A stretch of DNA of 64,000 nt, taken from Bradyrhizobium sp. LLZ17 (GTDB lineage Bacteria; Pseudomonadota; Alphaproteobacteria; Rhizobiales; Xanthobacteraceae). A program made the translations under genes and the position numbers. Numbering within the stretch: position 1 is the first letter of the stretch; each line of letters begins with the position of its first letter. Positions 35,529 through 44,941 of this stretch are shown piece by piece. The notes under the pieces were generated by a model. It saw only the letters and a list, made by a program, of their open reading frames with translations. It had not been told where the DNA came from and searched no databases. The DNA lies in contig NZ_CP165734.1 of NCBI RefSeq assembly GCF_041200145.1, positions 3,162,001 to 3,226,000 of the forward strand, written 5' to 3'.

Positions 35529-36522
35529 CGATAGCTTGCTCGGACCTGCATCGATCTTCCGATCGCGCGTGCTTCCGATAGCAGACGGCGAGCCGCGACC
35601 GACATGGTCGATCATGATTCCGACATTCAATTGCGGACGTTTCCTCGAACAAACACTGCAAAGTGTTCTGGACCAGGATACGGGCATCGCGCAGATGCAG
35701 ATCGAGGTGATCGACGATGCATCAACAAGAGAGGATCCGACCGAGATAGTTCGACGCATGGGAAACGGACGCGTAACGCTCTATCGGCAACCTGCCAACG
35801 TTGGGCATCTTCGAAATTTTGCGACTTGCCTGAATCGAGCTCGAGGCCACCTAGTGCACCTCCTTCATGGGGACGATTTCGTGTCGCCAGGATTCTACGC
35901 AGCTCTTGAGCGAGGGTTTAACGCTGATCAAAGCGTAGGAGCTGCTTTTTGCCGTCATGCTTTTGTAGACTCGGAAGGTCGTTTCAAGTCGTCTTCGGCG
36001 CTTGAGCGAGTGGAGGCGGGCTGCCTCGAAAATGGGCTGGCTCGTCTTGCAGAAGAACAAAGGATCGCGACGCCATCCATAGCAGTGCGTCGTGCGGTGT
36101 ACGAGCAGCTCGGCGCCTTCGATGAGAGGCTCAAATGCAGTGAAGACTGGGAAATGTGGGTCAGGATTGCCGCTCGGTACAAGGTCTGGTACGAGCCGGA
36201 GGCACTGGCGAGCTATCGGATGCACGACGACTCTAATACAGGGCGCCATAGAAGGCTGGCACAGGAGTTGGAATATTCGCGCCAGGCCATCGCGATCTTC
36301 CGTAGATACTTGCCGAAGCAGTTGCGCTATGCGGCCCGTCGCGCTCGGAATACCTATGCCGGCGTCGCCTTGACGACGGCAGAAGAGCTGTTGTTGCGAG
36401 GCGATATTGAAGCGGTAGATGCCCATCTCAAGTGCGCACTGCGGCTGAGCCGCTCCCCAAGGATCGTGCTGCGCTTCTGTCATCTCTTATCGAAGCGACT
36501 CGGTCTGGGGATCAAGAAATGA
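35524..36522 (+). CDS. Glycosyltransferase family 2 with unusual start (ATT?)
   Basis: Family 2 motifs are clear: WSIMIPTFNCGRFLEQTLQS, EVIDDASTREDP, and the DXD-type HGDD in LLHGDDFV. CSEDWEMWVRIAARY is the acceptor-side block. No ATG or GTG lies at the expected place. AAAGGAGG at 35511-35518 stands 5 bases before ATT 35524, in frame. A G at 35526 would give ATG-AGC-GAT and a normal start overlapping the upstream gene. TTG 35506, TTG 35536 and GTG 35569 are the alternatives. The 3' end overlaps the next gene (ATGA). Confidence 0.85.
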   Translation: MSDSLLGPASIFRSRVLPIADGEPRPTWSIMIPTFNCGRFLEQTLQSVLDQDTGIAQMQIEVIDDASTREDPTEIVRRMGNGRVTLYRQPANVGHLRNFATCLNRARGHLVHLLHGDDFVSPGFYAALERGFNADQSVGAAFCRHAFVDSEGRFKSSSALERVEAGCLENGLARLAEEQRIATPSIAVRRAVYEQLGAFDERLKCSEDWEMWVRIAARYKVWYEPEALASYRMHDDSNTGRHRRLAQELEYSRQAIAIFRRYLPKQLRYAARRARNTYAGVALTTAEELLLRGDIEAVDAHLKCALRLSRSPRIVLRFCHLLSKRLGLGIKK

Positions 36523-37574
36523 CAACCGCGCAAGCCCGGTATTCATCGCCAGTGCGAGTGGCCGTGGCAGGCTGCGGCGCAGTTTCTCGCCTGTACTATG
36601 CACCGGCTTTGCGACGACTCGAGGCAGCTGGTCGTCTCCATGTTGAGGGGGTCTTCGACCCAGATCCGAAAGCCGCCGCCATCTTTGCAAAAAACCTCTC
36701 TGGGCCCAGAACGGTATCGTCTTACGAAGACCTACTTTGTAAATCTACCCAACTGATCATTCTCGCCTCGCCGCCGAAATTTCACGCGCGGCAGGCGATA
36801 GACGCGTTGGAATCCGGCATCGCGGTGCATTGTGAGAAGCCGCTTGCGACGAATGTCAGGGACGGCGAACGCATGGTCGAAGCCGCAGCGAAATGCAACC
36901 GAGTACTGTCGGTTGGGCTGATGCGTCGTCAGTTCGCAGCTACCCGTTCGATACGGGAATTGCTCAACTCGAAGGTCTTGGGCGACGTGACCTTCATCGA
37001 TGTTTTTGAAGGAGGTCCCTTCGATTGGCCCGTCGCATCTGCAGACTATTTCACCCGAAGCCAGAGCGGCGGGGGAGTACTGCTGGACATCGGCACACAT
37101 GTTCTTGACCTCCTCCGATGGTGGTTAGGCGAGCCACTTTCTACCGTCTACGAAGACGACTCAATGGGAGGCGTTGAGGCCAATTGTCGGATTGCCTTAA
37201 GGTTCCGCGACTTCGAGGCGGATATCCGGCTCAGCCGCGATTGGGCACGACCCAATCGTTATTTTGTTCGGGCGACCAAGGGTTGGCTCACTTGGATCGC
37301 AAATGACGCCAGAAACTTTTCGTTCGGCCTTCATGGGGGTAATTCGGCTGCTGAAGTGCTTCTTCACCATCCAGTCAACCGGGGCGCTGAACCTACCCTC
37401 GGCCCCGTCTGCCCGGATTTTGAGTTCGCCTTTGATTCTCAGCTCGAGGCAACGATTGCTGCATTAACTGGGCACGCAGAAATTGTTTCCGGATCTGACG
37501 CCCTCACCACTTTAAAACTAATTGAAGGGTGTTATGCAAGACGGGCTCCAATGTCTGCCGGCTGGATGCTTTAG
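36519..37574 (+). CDS. Gfo/Idh/MocA-family sugar oxidoreductase
   Basis: The start overlaps the stop of the GT2 gene. The 351-aa product has the NAD(P)-binding motif VAVAGCGAVSRLYYAPAL, the family signature VHCEKPLATN (EKP with catalytic Lys), and DIGTHVLDLLRWW with the conserved His of the C-terminal domain. Members oxidise or reduce nucleotide sugars or free cyclitols. Between a GT2 and an SDR gene, it likely helps make a modified nucleotide sugar such as a keto- or deoxy-sugar for this glycan. The substrate is not evident. Confidence 0.88.
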   Translation: MTTAQARYSSPVRVAVAGCGAVSRLYYAPALRRLEAAGRLHVEGVFDPDPKAAAIFAKNLSGPRTVSSYEDLLCKSTQLIILASPPKFHARQAIDALESGIAVHCEKPLATNVRDGERMVEAAAKCNRVLSVGLMRRQFAATRSIRELLNSKVLGDVTFIDVFEGGPFDWPVASADYFTRSQSGGGVLLDIGTHVLDLLRWWLGEPLSTVYEDDSMGGVEANCRIALRFRDFEADIRLSRDWARPNRYFVRATKGWLTWIANDARNFSFGLHGGNSAAEVLLHHPVNRGAEPTLGPVCPDFEFAFDSQLEATIAALTGHAEIVSGSDALTTLKLIEGCYARRAPMSAGWML

Positions 37575-37604
37575 CCGGAAGCGCGCGAAGTTGGATGCGG
37601 AATA

Positions 37605-38693
37605 ATGCGACGGATCGCGGTTTTAGGTGCAAGCGGATTTATCGGCAATCGAACCGTTGAGGTTTTTCAACGCGGCGGTGACGTGGATGTATGCCCCGTC
37701 GTTCAGCGACCCTCGCGAGCTGCGCTTCCACGACGTTTTGATCTTCCGGTTCAGATCGCGAATGCTCTCGATACAAACTCTCTGACTGCTGCATTTCGAG
37801 GCTGTGACAACGTCATCATGGCAATAGCAGGAGACCCAAAGACAATCGTCCGCTCCATGGAACCTGTCTACCGCGCGGCCATGAGATCCAACGTGCGACG
37901 GCTGATTTATCTCAGCTCTGCCTCTGTTTATGGGCAGTCGCCGGCAACTGGCGTAGACGAGACGACGCCGCTCTCCAAAAGGCAGCCACTCGCTTACAAC
38001 AGCGCAAAGGTCGTCGCAGAGCAACAACTCGGACGACTCCGACAGATCGGTCGAGTCGAAGTCGTGATATTGCGGCCCGGGATTGTCTTTGGCCCGCGGT
38101 CGCAATGGACTGGTGGCGTCGCAGACGAGATTCTGAAAGGCACGGCATACCTTACGGAAGGCGGATGGGGCGTGTGCAACTCGATCTACGTGGACAATCT
38201 CGTTTACGCGATCAAACTGGCGCTGGTTGCGCCGAACGTTGACGGCAAGGCTTTCCTTTTGGGAGACGCGGAAGCAGTCACGTGGCGAGACCTTTATCTT
38301 CCAATCTGCGAGGCGCTGGGTTACGATTTGGACGGTTTACCAACCCCAAAGATGGCTGACGCGGTGGATGAGCGTCCCTCCTTGGCGCAGAGAGTGCGAG
38401 CAATGAATTCGTATCAAAGCCTGCGCTGGATCGTTCCGCGCCCGGCAAGAGCGGCTGTGAAGGCGGCCATTCGTGAGATGCGTCGGCCTCCCAGTACTGA
38501 AAACGCAGCCTCCTACTCCGTTACGCTGGAGCGCGCATTGTTGCATACCTCGTCATACCGGCCACCATACGCGCGCGCTGAACGCGAATTGGGTTATTGC
38601 CCGCCTATAACCTTCGAAGAGGGCTGCCGACGATCGGTCGAATGGCTTGGTTTTGCTGGTTACCCGGTTGACGGCAGGTCTAGGCACGCCTGA
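37605..38693 (+). CDS. NAD-dependent epimerase/dehydratase (extended SDR)
   Basis: The 362-aa product has VLGASGFIGNRTVEVF, LIYLSSASVYGQSPAT, and the catalytic Tyr-x3-Lys in YNSAKVVAEQQL. A long C-terminal substrate domain follows. It lacks the diagnostic blocks of GalE, UXS or RmlB and probably acts on a nucleotide sugar made by the preceding Gfo/Idh/MocA enzyme. It is the fourth gene of the operon starting at 34563, 30 bp after the oxidoreductase gene. Confidence 0.85.
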   Translation: MRRIAVLGASGFIGNRTVEVFQRGGDVDVCPVVQRPSRAALPRRFDLPVQIANALDTNSLTAAFRGCDNVIMAIAGDPKTIVRSMEPVYRAAMRSNVRRLIYLSSASVYGQSPATGVDETTPLSKRQPLAYNSAKVVAEQQLGRLRQIGRVEVVILRPGIVFGPRSQWTGGVADEILKGTAYLTEGGWGVCNSIYVDNLVYAIKLALVAPNVDGKAFLLGDAEAVTWRDLYLPICEALGYDLDGLPTPKMADAVDERPSLAQRVRAMNSYQSLRWIVPRPARAAVKAAIREMRRPPSTENAASYSVTLERALLHTSSYRPPYARAERELGYCPPITFEEGCRRSVEWLGFAGYPVDGRSRHA

Positions 38694-38874
38694 GCAGATC
38701 GGAAAGCATCTGTTGACAACTATATGTCAGCCTGATTTCGCGCTCACAATATCGAACAGATTGAATCCGATGCAACCTTTGGTGGTTTCCTGTGCGGACA
38801 TGCCGACCTATCTGAGCTACTAGCAAGGCTGGCTAGTCCAAACGCGTGGTCCGCAGTTATGGCTATTGAAATTT

Positions 38875-39772
38875 ATGACTCCCAAAGTCAGTTGCATCAT
38901 CATCGTCTACAACGGAGAGGAATTCCTCGGCGAAGCGGTCGAGAGCGTACTAGCGCAAAGTTTCGCCGATTGGGAACTCCTTATCGTCGACGACGGTTCA
39001 ACAGATTCAAGCCGTGGAATCGCGCAGCGATTTGCGCAAGCTTTCCCGGGCAATATTCGTTCCCTGTGTCATGCCGACGGACGAAATCACGGAATGAGCT
39101 CCACGCGTAACCTGGGACTTTCGCATGCGCGTGGCGATTACGTCGCCTTTCTCGATGCCGACGACGTGTGGCTTCCTAACAAATTGATGGCACAGGTCGC
39201 GGTCCTCGACGCGCAGCCTGACGTGGGCGCGACCTACGGAAGAGCGCTCATTTGGCATTCATGGGTGGAAGGCACAGCGAAAGAGGCAGATTTTTTTTTA
39301 TGAACTCGGGGTAACGCCAGATCAGACTTATCATCCGCCCACCCTCCTCCTTTCCCAACTGCTAAACATCTACCAGAGCCCAACCACAAGCGGCTGTCTT
39401 CTAAGACGGGCGCTGGTGAACGAGGTTGGCGGATTCGAGCCTGCTTTCAGGAGCATGTTCGAGGACGCCGTGTTCTTTGCCAAGGCCCTATTAATTGCCC
39501 CCTTTTTCGTCTCCGCGGAGGTACTATTCAAGTATCGTCAGCACGGCTCAAGTGCCGGCGCTATCTCTTCTGCCGCAAATCGCGATGCGTGGGCGCGGCT
39601 ACGTTTCCTGCTCTGGTTCAAAAGATACGTTCAAAAGACAGCGGCAGATCCACGGGTCACCAAGTTAGTTCAGTCACTCATCCGCAAACAATTTTGGCTT
39701 CTGGCATCACAGCACTTGAAATCCATCTTTCGTAAACAAATGGCTGTCCTGATCGGATTGGTACCAAGCTAA
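38875..39772 (+). pseudogene. Glycosyltransferase family 2, frameshift in a T9 run
   Basis: The N-terminal frame (MTPKVSCIIIVYNGEEFLGE, DDGSTDSSRG, FLDADDVWLP) runs to a TGA at 39301. The C-terminal frame (YELGVTPDQTYHPPTLLLSQ through NEVGGFEPAFRSMFEDAVFF to LIGLVPS) continues one base out of phase. The break is the run of nine T at 39291-39299; eight T would restore one 298-aa protein. All GT2 motifs are otherwise intact, so this could be a sequencing error, a slippage-controlled gene or an early pseudogene. Its stop overlaps the next GT2 start. Confidence 0.85.
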
Positions 39773-40710
39773 TGCCGACCGTTTCCGTCATCACTCCCTT
39801 CCTCAACCTCGAGCGATACCTATCTGCTGCGATCGAAAGCGTGCGCGCCCAAACGTTCGTCGATTGGGAGATGATACTTGTGGATGACGGATCGTCCGAT
39901 CGAAGCATCGAAATCGCGACCGCGGCCGCGACAGAAGATCCGAGAATCCAACTTATTCGGTCGAATGGTCGTGGCGCGGCCGCAGCCCGCAACACCGGCT
40001 TAAGAATTGGATCTGGCAGATTCATCACGTTTCTTGATGGCGATGACCTGTTCGAACCCGAAAAGTTTGAAAAGGACATCGAAGCGTTTAAAGCAAACCC
40101 TCAGGCGATGTTGACGTACGGACCGACCTTATGGTGGTTTCCCGACGTCCCCTCTCAAAACTGGGTGGAGCAGATGCCGGGCGAATCCGGCCATTTGCAC
40201 ATAGCACCAAAACTGCTGGACAAGGTCATCCTTCGTCAACGCTCCCAAGTCCCTTGCATTTGCGCCATCATGGTCCGTCGCGAAGCTTTGCAGTCCGTCG
40301 GAGGATCCGATGAGTCGCTTAGACTCTACGAAGATCAAACTCTTTTGGTAAAACTGTTGCTCCGCTATCCAGCGTTCGTGACAGACACTCCGACCAGCCG
40401 GTATCGACAGCATGCCGATTCCACCTCGGCCCGCGCGACAGCATCCGGCTATTATGACCGCATGAAGCCTCACTCCGCGCGCATTGATTTTCTTGAATGG
40501 GTTAATACCTACATCGTTGAATCAAACCTGATGACTCCCCGGCTGGATAGGTCGATACGTTTCGCGTTTGCACGCAGCTTGGCACCGCGTTTGCCGGCAA
40601 CCCTGCAGGACAGAATTGATCTGGCGGCCGAGTCCGGCCGCCAGCTGGCTCAAAGGCTGGGACCAAGACGCATCCTGGCAAGAGCTCTCAGGCTAATCCG
40701 TTCTCTATAA
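39772..40710 (+). CDS. Glycosyltransferase family 2
   Basis: The start overlaps the last base of the preceding GT2 (TAATG). The 312-aa product has VSVITPFLNLERYLSAAIES, VDDGSSDRSIEIA, and FLDGDDLFEPEKF with the metal-binding DGD. LRLYEDQTLLVKLLLRYP occupies the acceptor half. It is similar in layout to the other GT2 enzymes here but not a recent duplicate. Probably a cytoplasmic, membrane-associated transferase of the same glycan pathway. Donor unknown. Confidence 0.88.
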   Translation: MPTVSVITPFLNLERYLSAAIESVRAQTFVDWEMILVDDGSSDRSIEIATAAATEDPRIQLIRSNGRGAAAARNTGLRIGSGRFITFLDGDDLFEPEKFEKDIEAFKANPQAMLTYGPTLWWFPDVPSQNWVEQMPGESGHLHIAPKLLDKVILRQRSQVPCICAIMVRREALQSVGGSDESLRLYEDQTLLVKLLLRYPAFVTDTPTSRYRQHADSTSARATASGYYDRMKPHSARIDFLEWVNTYIVESNLMTPRLDRSIRFAFARSLAPRLPATLQDRIDLAAESGRQLAQRLGPRRILARALRLIRSL

Positions 40711-40954
40711 GCTCAAATGGACGCACGTCCGGTCGTCTCAGCTGCCGGGAACTTAGTACCCATTCGAACTTCCGACGTTAATATTACCGATGCTCTGAGC
40801 GGGAGTCATCTCTCGGCCGGCTCTGCAATGTGGTAAAGTGACAGCGACATCTAACCAATAATTGCGCTATCCGTCGTGAGATTCTCCGCCTGAAGCTCGC
40901 CGCAGATCATCGCGCCTTCCGCAACGAATCCGACGGATAGGGATTGCTCGCATA
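40711..40954. other. Intergenic gap, probable promoter region
   Basis: 244 bp between two GT2 genes with no gene; it is rich in stops. It may hold the promoter of the gene at 40955. Confidence 0.4.
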
Positions 40955-41851
40955 ATGATCGCGGTCATCATAACAACTTATAATCAAGCTCGCTTTCTTG
41001 AAGAGTCCATCCAGAGCTGTCTTCACCAAAGCCGGCCGCCAGACGAAATTATTGTGGTTGATGATGGATCGGCTGACGACCCTGCTTCAGTCGTGGAACG
41101 ACATCCAAAAGTACGACTCATCACACAAGGTAATCGCGGTTTGTCAGCCGCTCGCAACGCCGGCCTTGCCGCTACTGCATCGGACTACATTACTTTCTTG
41201 GACGCCGACGATCGTTTGCTGCCAAAAGCCCTCGAAATAGGCGAGCGGATGCTGGATAGGCATCCGGAGGCAGTTCTGGCCTATGGTGCCTACCGCTACA
41301 TCAATCTGGCTGGCAGGACTATCTCCGGCAGAAACTACGTCGCGAGGCTCGATGATCCCTATCTTCAGTTTCTCAGGATAGGCAATTTTATTGGCATGCA
41401 CGCAACCGTTATCTATCGACGCGATAGACTCGCGGCCGCTACTGGATTTAACGAGGCAATGCGGGCTTGCGAAGATTATGAGCTGTTTGTGCGCTTGGCT
41501 AAGACAAGCCAACTCGTTTCGCACGATGAGGTTATCGCTGAGTATCGAATGCACAATGCCAACATGTCCAGGAACCGGCCAATGATGCTTGCAGCCGCAC
41601 TAAGTGTCTTGGATCGTCAACTCACAGGCGACATCTCGAGGAACGTTCGGCTTGCTGTGCGTGACGGAACTCGATTCTGGAGGGACTACTATGCACGCGT
41701 ATTGAGTGAGGACGCCTTTCAGCTTTTCCGAACTGAACCTGCTAAATCTGCCCGAATGTCGCTGCAGGCACTGGCGATGTCTCCCGTGGCCACGCTTGAG
41801 ATGATCACATCGAAAGTCAGATCCAAAGTTAGAGATCATCTACGATCATAA
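40955..41851 (+). CDS. Glycosyltransferase family 2
   Basis: The 298-aa product has IAVIITTYNQARFLEESIQS, IIVVDDGSADDPASV, and TFLDADDRLLPKAL, followed by MRACEDYELFVRLAKTSQL. These are the standard GT2 blocks with a DAD metal site. It stands alone between a 244-bp gap and the convergent ABC exporter ATPase gene. Donor and acceptor are unknown. Confidence 0.88.
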   Translation: MIAVIITTYNQARFLEESIQSCLHQSRPPDEIIVVDDGSADDPASVVERHPKVRLITQGNRGLSAARNAGLAATASDYITFLDADDRLLPKALEIGERMLDRHPEAVLAYGAYRYINLAGRTISGRNYVARLDDPYLQFLRIGNFIGMHATVIYRRDRLAAATGFNEAMRACEDYELFVRLAKTSQLVSHDEVIAEYRMHNANMSRNRPMMLAAALSVLDRQLTGDISRNVRLAVRDGTRFWRDYYARVLSEDAFQLFRTEPAKSARMSLQALAMSPVATLEMITSKVRSKVRDHLRS

Positions 41852-41893
41852 TGGACCCGCGAAGAGGAAGAGCGTCGTGCTCCAACGAGCAGG

Positions 41894-43129
41894 CTAGTCG
41901 ATAACACGCAATTCGGCCGAATGAGACAGCCGTACTATCCCATGCTCCCTTAAGTAAGGCCAATACGCATCGTTGACAGTCGCTGCAACGACCTCGAAGC
42001 TGAGACAGGCTTCATCGGAGAGTCTCGCCTGGTCCTCTCCCCAAGTATAGAGCGAATACCCTGCAACATAGGTCCCTGGCAATAGGCCCAGCGAACGTAC
42101 GTTGAACACAACTTCGACCTGTTGCCTGATGTCGAACTGGTCGACACCTTCCGCGAGGCTTTCGAAGGACGAGATCAGTGCTCCCTCCTGATCGAAAACG
42201 CTGACCTGCGCGACGGCCCGCTTGAATGGCTCCTTGGCACCCAGCCGAAGCACGAAATCATAGTCTCCGCCGAATTTGAGAAGTCCGCATGGCGTCCCGG
42301 ACGATGGCTCGAGAATACGGAGCTCTCCCCAGAGCTCCTCCGTCCCCGTCCGTTCACCGTGAACAGATCGTGGGGTCGAGTCCAGCAGATAGGTGTCGAT
42401 AACTGAAGAGGATCCGCCGATCTGCTTCAGACGCCCGTCCGCGAGACACACGGCCATGTCACAGAGCTGGCGGACCATGGCCATGTTGTGGCTCACGAAC
42501 AGTACGGTTCGCCCTTCTCCTGCGGCATCCTTCATCTTGGCGAGCGATTTGCGCTGGAAGTCGGCGTCCCCAACCGCCAGGACTTCATCAACCAACAGAA
42601 TATCGGGGTCGAGATGTGCGGCGATCGCGAATGCCAGGCGGACATACATGCCGGAGGAATAGCGCTTGACGGGCGTCTCCAGGACGGCGCCGATGTCAGC
42701 GAACTGGATGATACGATCCAGCTTCGATGTAATCTCGGACTTGCTCATTCCGAGAATTGCACCGTTCAAATAGATGTTCTCGATCCCATCCAGCTCGGGA
42801 TGGAAGCCAGCGCCCACCTCAAGCAGACTCCCAACACGTCCCTTGAGTCTCGCCTCCCCCTCCTCCGGCTCGGTAATCGACGTCAGCACCTTGAGAAGGG
42901 TAGTTTTGCCCGAACCATTGCGGCCGATAATTCCGCAAACACTTCCGGCCGGAACCGAAAATGTGACGTCCTTCAGCGCGTAGAACTCACTGTTCGATTG
43001 TCCCGGCCGCTGATCGCGTCGGCGAGCAAGGAACAGCGAGATTTCCTCGCGCAGGGAGCTCATGCCGATGGCCCCGCGCCGATACTTCTTCGAGAGGCCG
43101 CGCGCCTCGATGGCTACCTTGTCTTGCAT
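41894..43129 (-). CDS. Polysaccharide ABC exporter ATPase (Wzt type) with C-terminal glycan-binding domain
   Basis: ATG 43129 gives 411 aa; the longer frame to 43219 overlaps the permease gene and is not needed. Walker A GRNGSGKT is at residues 69-76, the signature is YSSGMYVRLAFA, and Walker B is PDILLVDEVLAVGD. About 170 residues follow (from ~240), matching the Wzt C-terminal domain that recognises capped O-polysaccharide chains (DYDFVLRLGAKEPF, LPGTYVAGYSLYTW). It lies 1 bp after the permease stop. The extra domain implies that chain-terminal modification may gate export. Confidence 0.92.
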   Translation of the reverse strand: MQDKVAIEARGLSKKYRRGAIGMSSLREEISLFLARRRDQRPGQSNSEFYALKDVTFSVPAGSVCGIIGRNGSGKTTLLKVLTSITEPEEGEARLKGRVGSLLEVGAGFHPELDGIENIYLNGAILGMSKSEITSKLDRIIQFADIGAVLETPVKRYSSGMYVRLAFAIAAHLDPDILLVDEVLAVGDADFQRKSLAKMKDAAGEGRTVLFVSHNMAMVRQLCDMAVCLADGRLKQIGGSSSVIDTYLLDSTPRSVHGERTGTEELWGELRILEPSSGTPCGLLKFGGDYDFVLRLGAKEPFKRAVAQVSVFDQEGALISSFESLAEGVDQFDIRQQVEVVFNVRSLGLLPGTYVAGYSLYTWGEDQARLSDEACLSFEVVAATVNDAYWPYLREHGIVRLSHSAELRVID

Positions 43130-43130
43130 C

Positions 43131-43973
43131 TCAGATCGTATCCATGACCGTGCGCTCGACGCGCTGATAGAGGAGCACACCGCATGCCAGAGCGATGGAC
43201 GTCGTAAGAAGCGACGCAACGAGTTGGCCCGGCGTGAGCATAGTCTCGCCGAGCAGGCACCAGCGGCTCTCTTCGACGATTGCGGCTAAGGGATTGGCAA
43301 GGCTTGCCGCCACTCTGTACTGCTCTGGAATGGCGGTAAAGGGATAGAGAACCGGCGTAATGAACATTGAGACCTGGACCAGGAACGGCGTCATGAACCT
43401 CAAATCGCGGTACTTGGCTGTTGACGCTCCAAGAATGAGTCCGACCGCCAGCGAGAAGGCCGCAAGATGCAGCACCACCAATGGAAACGCGACAATGCGC
43501 CATGAGAGCCCATCCGTCCTTCCCATCCATTGAAACGCAACAACGAACACAACGACAACGGAGAACTGAATCAAAAGCGTTACTGCACTCGAAATCAGCG
43601 ACGACAAGGGGACAATGATGCGGGGAAAGTAAACCTTGCTGAAGAGGTCCTCGTTCTCGATGAAGACCTGGCTGGTGGCGAACATGACCTGCGAGAAATA
43701 GGACCACACAATCAGCCCCGAAAGATAGAATAACGGCGCTGGTTGATTCGCAGTCGATACCCCGGCCACGCCGCTGATGGTGACGGTGAAGACTACCGCC
43801 CAGACGAGCGGCTGCAGAGCCAGCCATCCGGGGCCAAGCAAGGTCTGCTTGTGACGCACCACAACGTCCCGCTGGGCAAATAGCAGCAGAAGCTCGCGGC
43901 GCTCCCAGGCGGGTCGCAAGTCGAGGTCGAACCAGCCGCTTCGACGCCTGATGATAGTGATCCGCTTTGTCAT
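43131..43973 (-). CDS. Polysaccharide ABC exporter permease (Wzm type)
   Basis: The 280-aa protein is an ABC-2 type membrane subunit with six hydrophobic helices. The N-terminal amphipathic segment RELLLLFAQRDVVVRHKQTL precedes LLGPGWLALQPLVWAVVFTV, as in polysaccharide and teichoic acid exporters. FITPVLYPFTAIPEQYRVAA is the conserved segment in the second half. It forms the channel with the ATPase encoded immediately downstream. The stop overlaps the start region of that gene by context, and its own start overlaps the deacetylase gene by 4 bp. Confidence 0.92.
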   Translation of the reverse strand: MTKRITIIRRRSGWFDLDLRPAWERRELLLLFAQRDVVVRHKQTLLGPGWLALQPLVWAVVFTVTISGVAGVSTANQPAPLFYLSGLIVWSYFSQVMFATSQVFIENEDLFSKVYFPRIIVPLSSLISSAVTLLIQFSVVVVFVVAFQWMGRTDGLSWRIVAFPLVVLHLAAFSLAVGLILGASTAKYRDLRFMTPFLVQVSMFITPVLYPFTAIPEQYRVAASLANPLAAIVEESRWCLLGETMLTPGQLVASLLTTSIALACGVLLYQRVERTVMDTI

Positions 43974-44941
43974 AGCGAAGGATCCTCAATTCTCTTCTGA
44001 AATTCGTCGCCCGTCCAATCTCCCACGTAGATCCGCGGTAGCTTGAGCGGTTCGACGTTACGCCCGACAGCGCGAGCGTCCACCGTGCAGGCGAAATCGA
44101 AGCCGGCCGCTCGAACCGCTTGTACAGTCGCATCACTATGATCGCCGAATGGGTAGGCAAAGGTACGCACTGTCGTGCCCGTGAGTTCCTCGCAGGCACG
44201 CCGGCTTTCCGCTATCTCCTTGAACTGAATTTCCGCATCATGCGCCGGCAAGGTCGGATGTGTCAGCGTGTGCGCCCCGATCGTGATCAGGTCGTCGGAA
44301 ATAATCCGGACCTCCCGCGCCGTCATGACACGATACATGGTCCGGGCTGCAAGATCGCATGACGACCACTTGCCGATCTCCGCCAGAAGATTCGTTTGAT
44401 CCTCATGCGGCCGGACCCGCAATTGGGTCCAAACCTCCCGAAAAACCCGCTCACGCGCCTCGCGCTCCGAGAACGGCGGCACCGCCCAGCGGCACTCGTG
44501 GTCCGCGATGTTCAGTGTGAGGTTCTCTGGCAGGTGGGCGATTTCGAGGAAGACCCGTGCGACGGCGTCCCACCAGAACTCCCTGTCCGTGCCGATGATC
44601 CCGGTCGTCACGAACAGCGTCATTGGGCAATCGAGCCGCTGCAATACCGGTCGCGCGTTCGAATAAACATCATGATAGCCATCGTCGAAGGTGATTGCCG
44701 CAAGCGGCTTGTCCGATCGGGCGCGGCTCCGTTCCAGGTCGAGCAATTCGTGAAGATGGACAACACGTCGAAGCTTCTTGAGACACGCCATCTGCTCTTC
44801 AAACCGCACCGGATGCACCGCAAGCCCCCAAGGGTCGACGGGGATATCCGCAACACGGTGATACATCAGTATGATAGGATCGGCGCCAAAGATCCGCCGC
44901 CCGATCGATCGCTTCAGGCTTCGTAGCGGCTTCACCGTCAT
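43970..44941 (-). CDS. Polysaccharide deacetylase (NodB-type)
   Basis: The 323-aa product has ILMYHRVADIPVDPW, the metal- and base-bearing AITFDDGYHDVYSNAR, and the second metal motif IGAHTLTHPTLP (HxxxH). TFAYPFGDHSDATVQAVRAA forms the last conserved block. There is no signal peptide, so it likely acts in the cytoplasm on lipid-linked sugars. It overlaps the permease gene downstream and the methyltransferase gene upstream by 4 bp each. This gives a tight four-gene unit: methyltransferase, deacetylase, permease, ATPase. Confidence 0.9.
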   Translation of the reverse strand: MTVKPLRSLKRSIGRRIFGADPIILMYHRVADIPVDPWGLAVHPVRFEEQMACLKKLRRVVHLHELLDLERSRARSDKPLAAITFDDGYHDVYSNARPVLQRLDCPMTLFVTTGIIGTDREFWWDAVARVFLEIAHLPENLTLNIADHECRWAVPPFSEREARERVFREVWTQLRVRPHEDQTNLLAEIGKWSSCDLAARTMYRVMTAREVRIISDDLITIGAHTLTHPTLPAHDAEIQFKEIAESRRACEELTGTTVRTFAYPFGDHSDATVQAVRAAGFDFACTVDARAVGRNVEPLKLPRIYVGDWTGDEFQKRIEDPSL

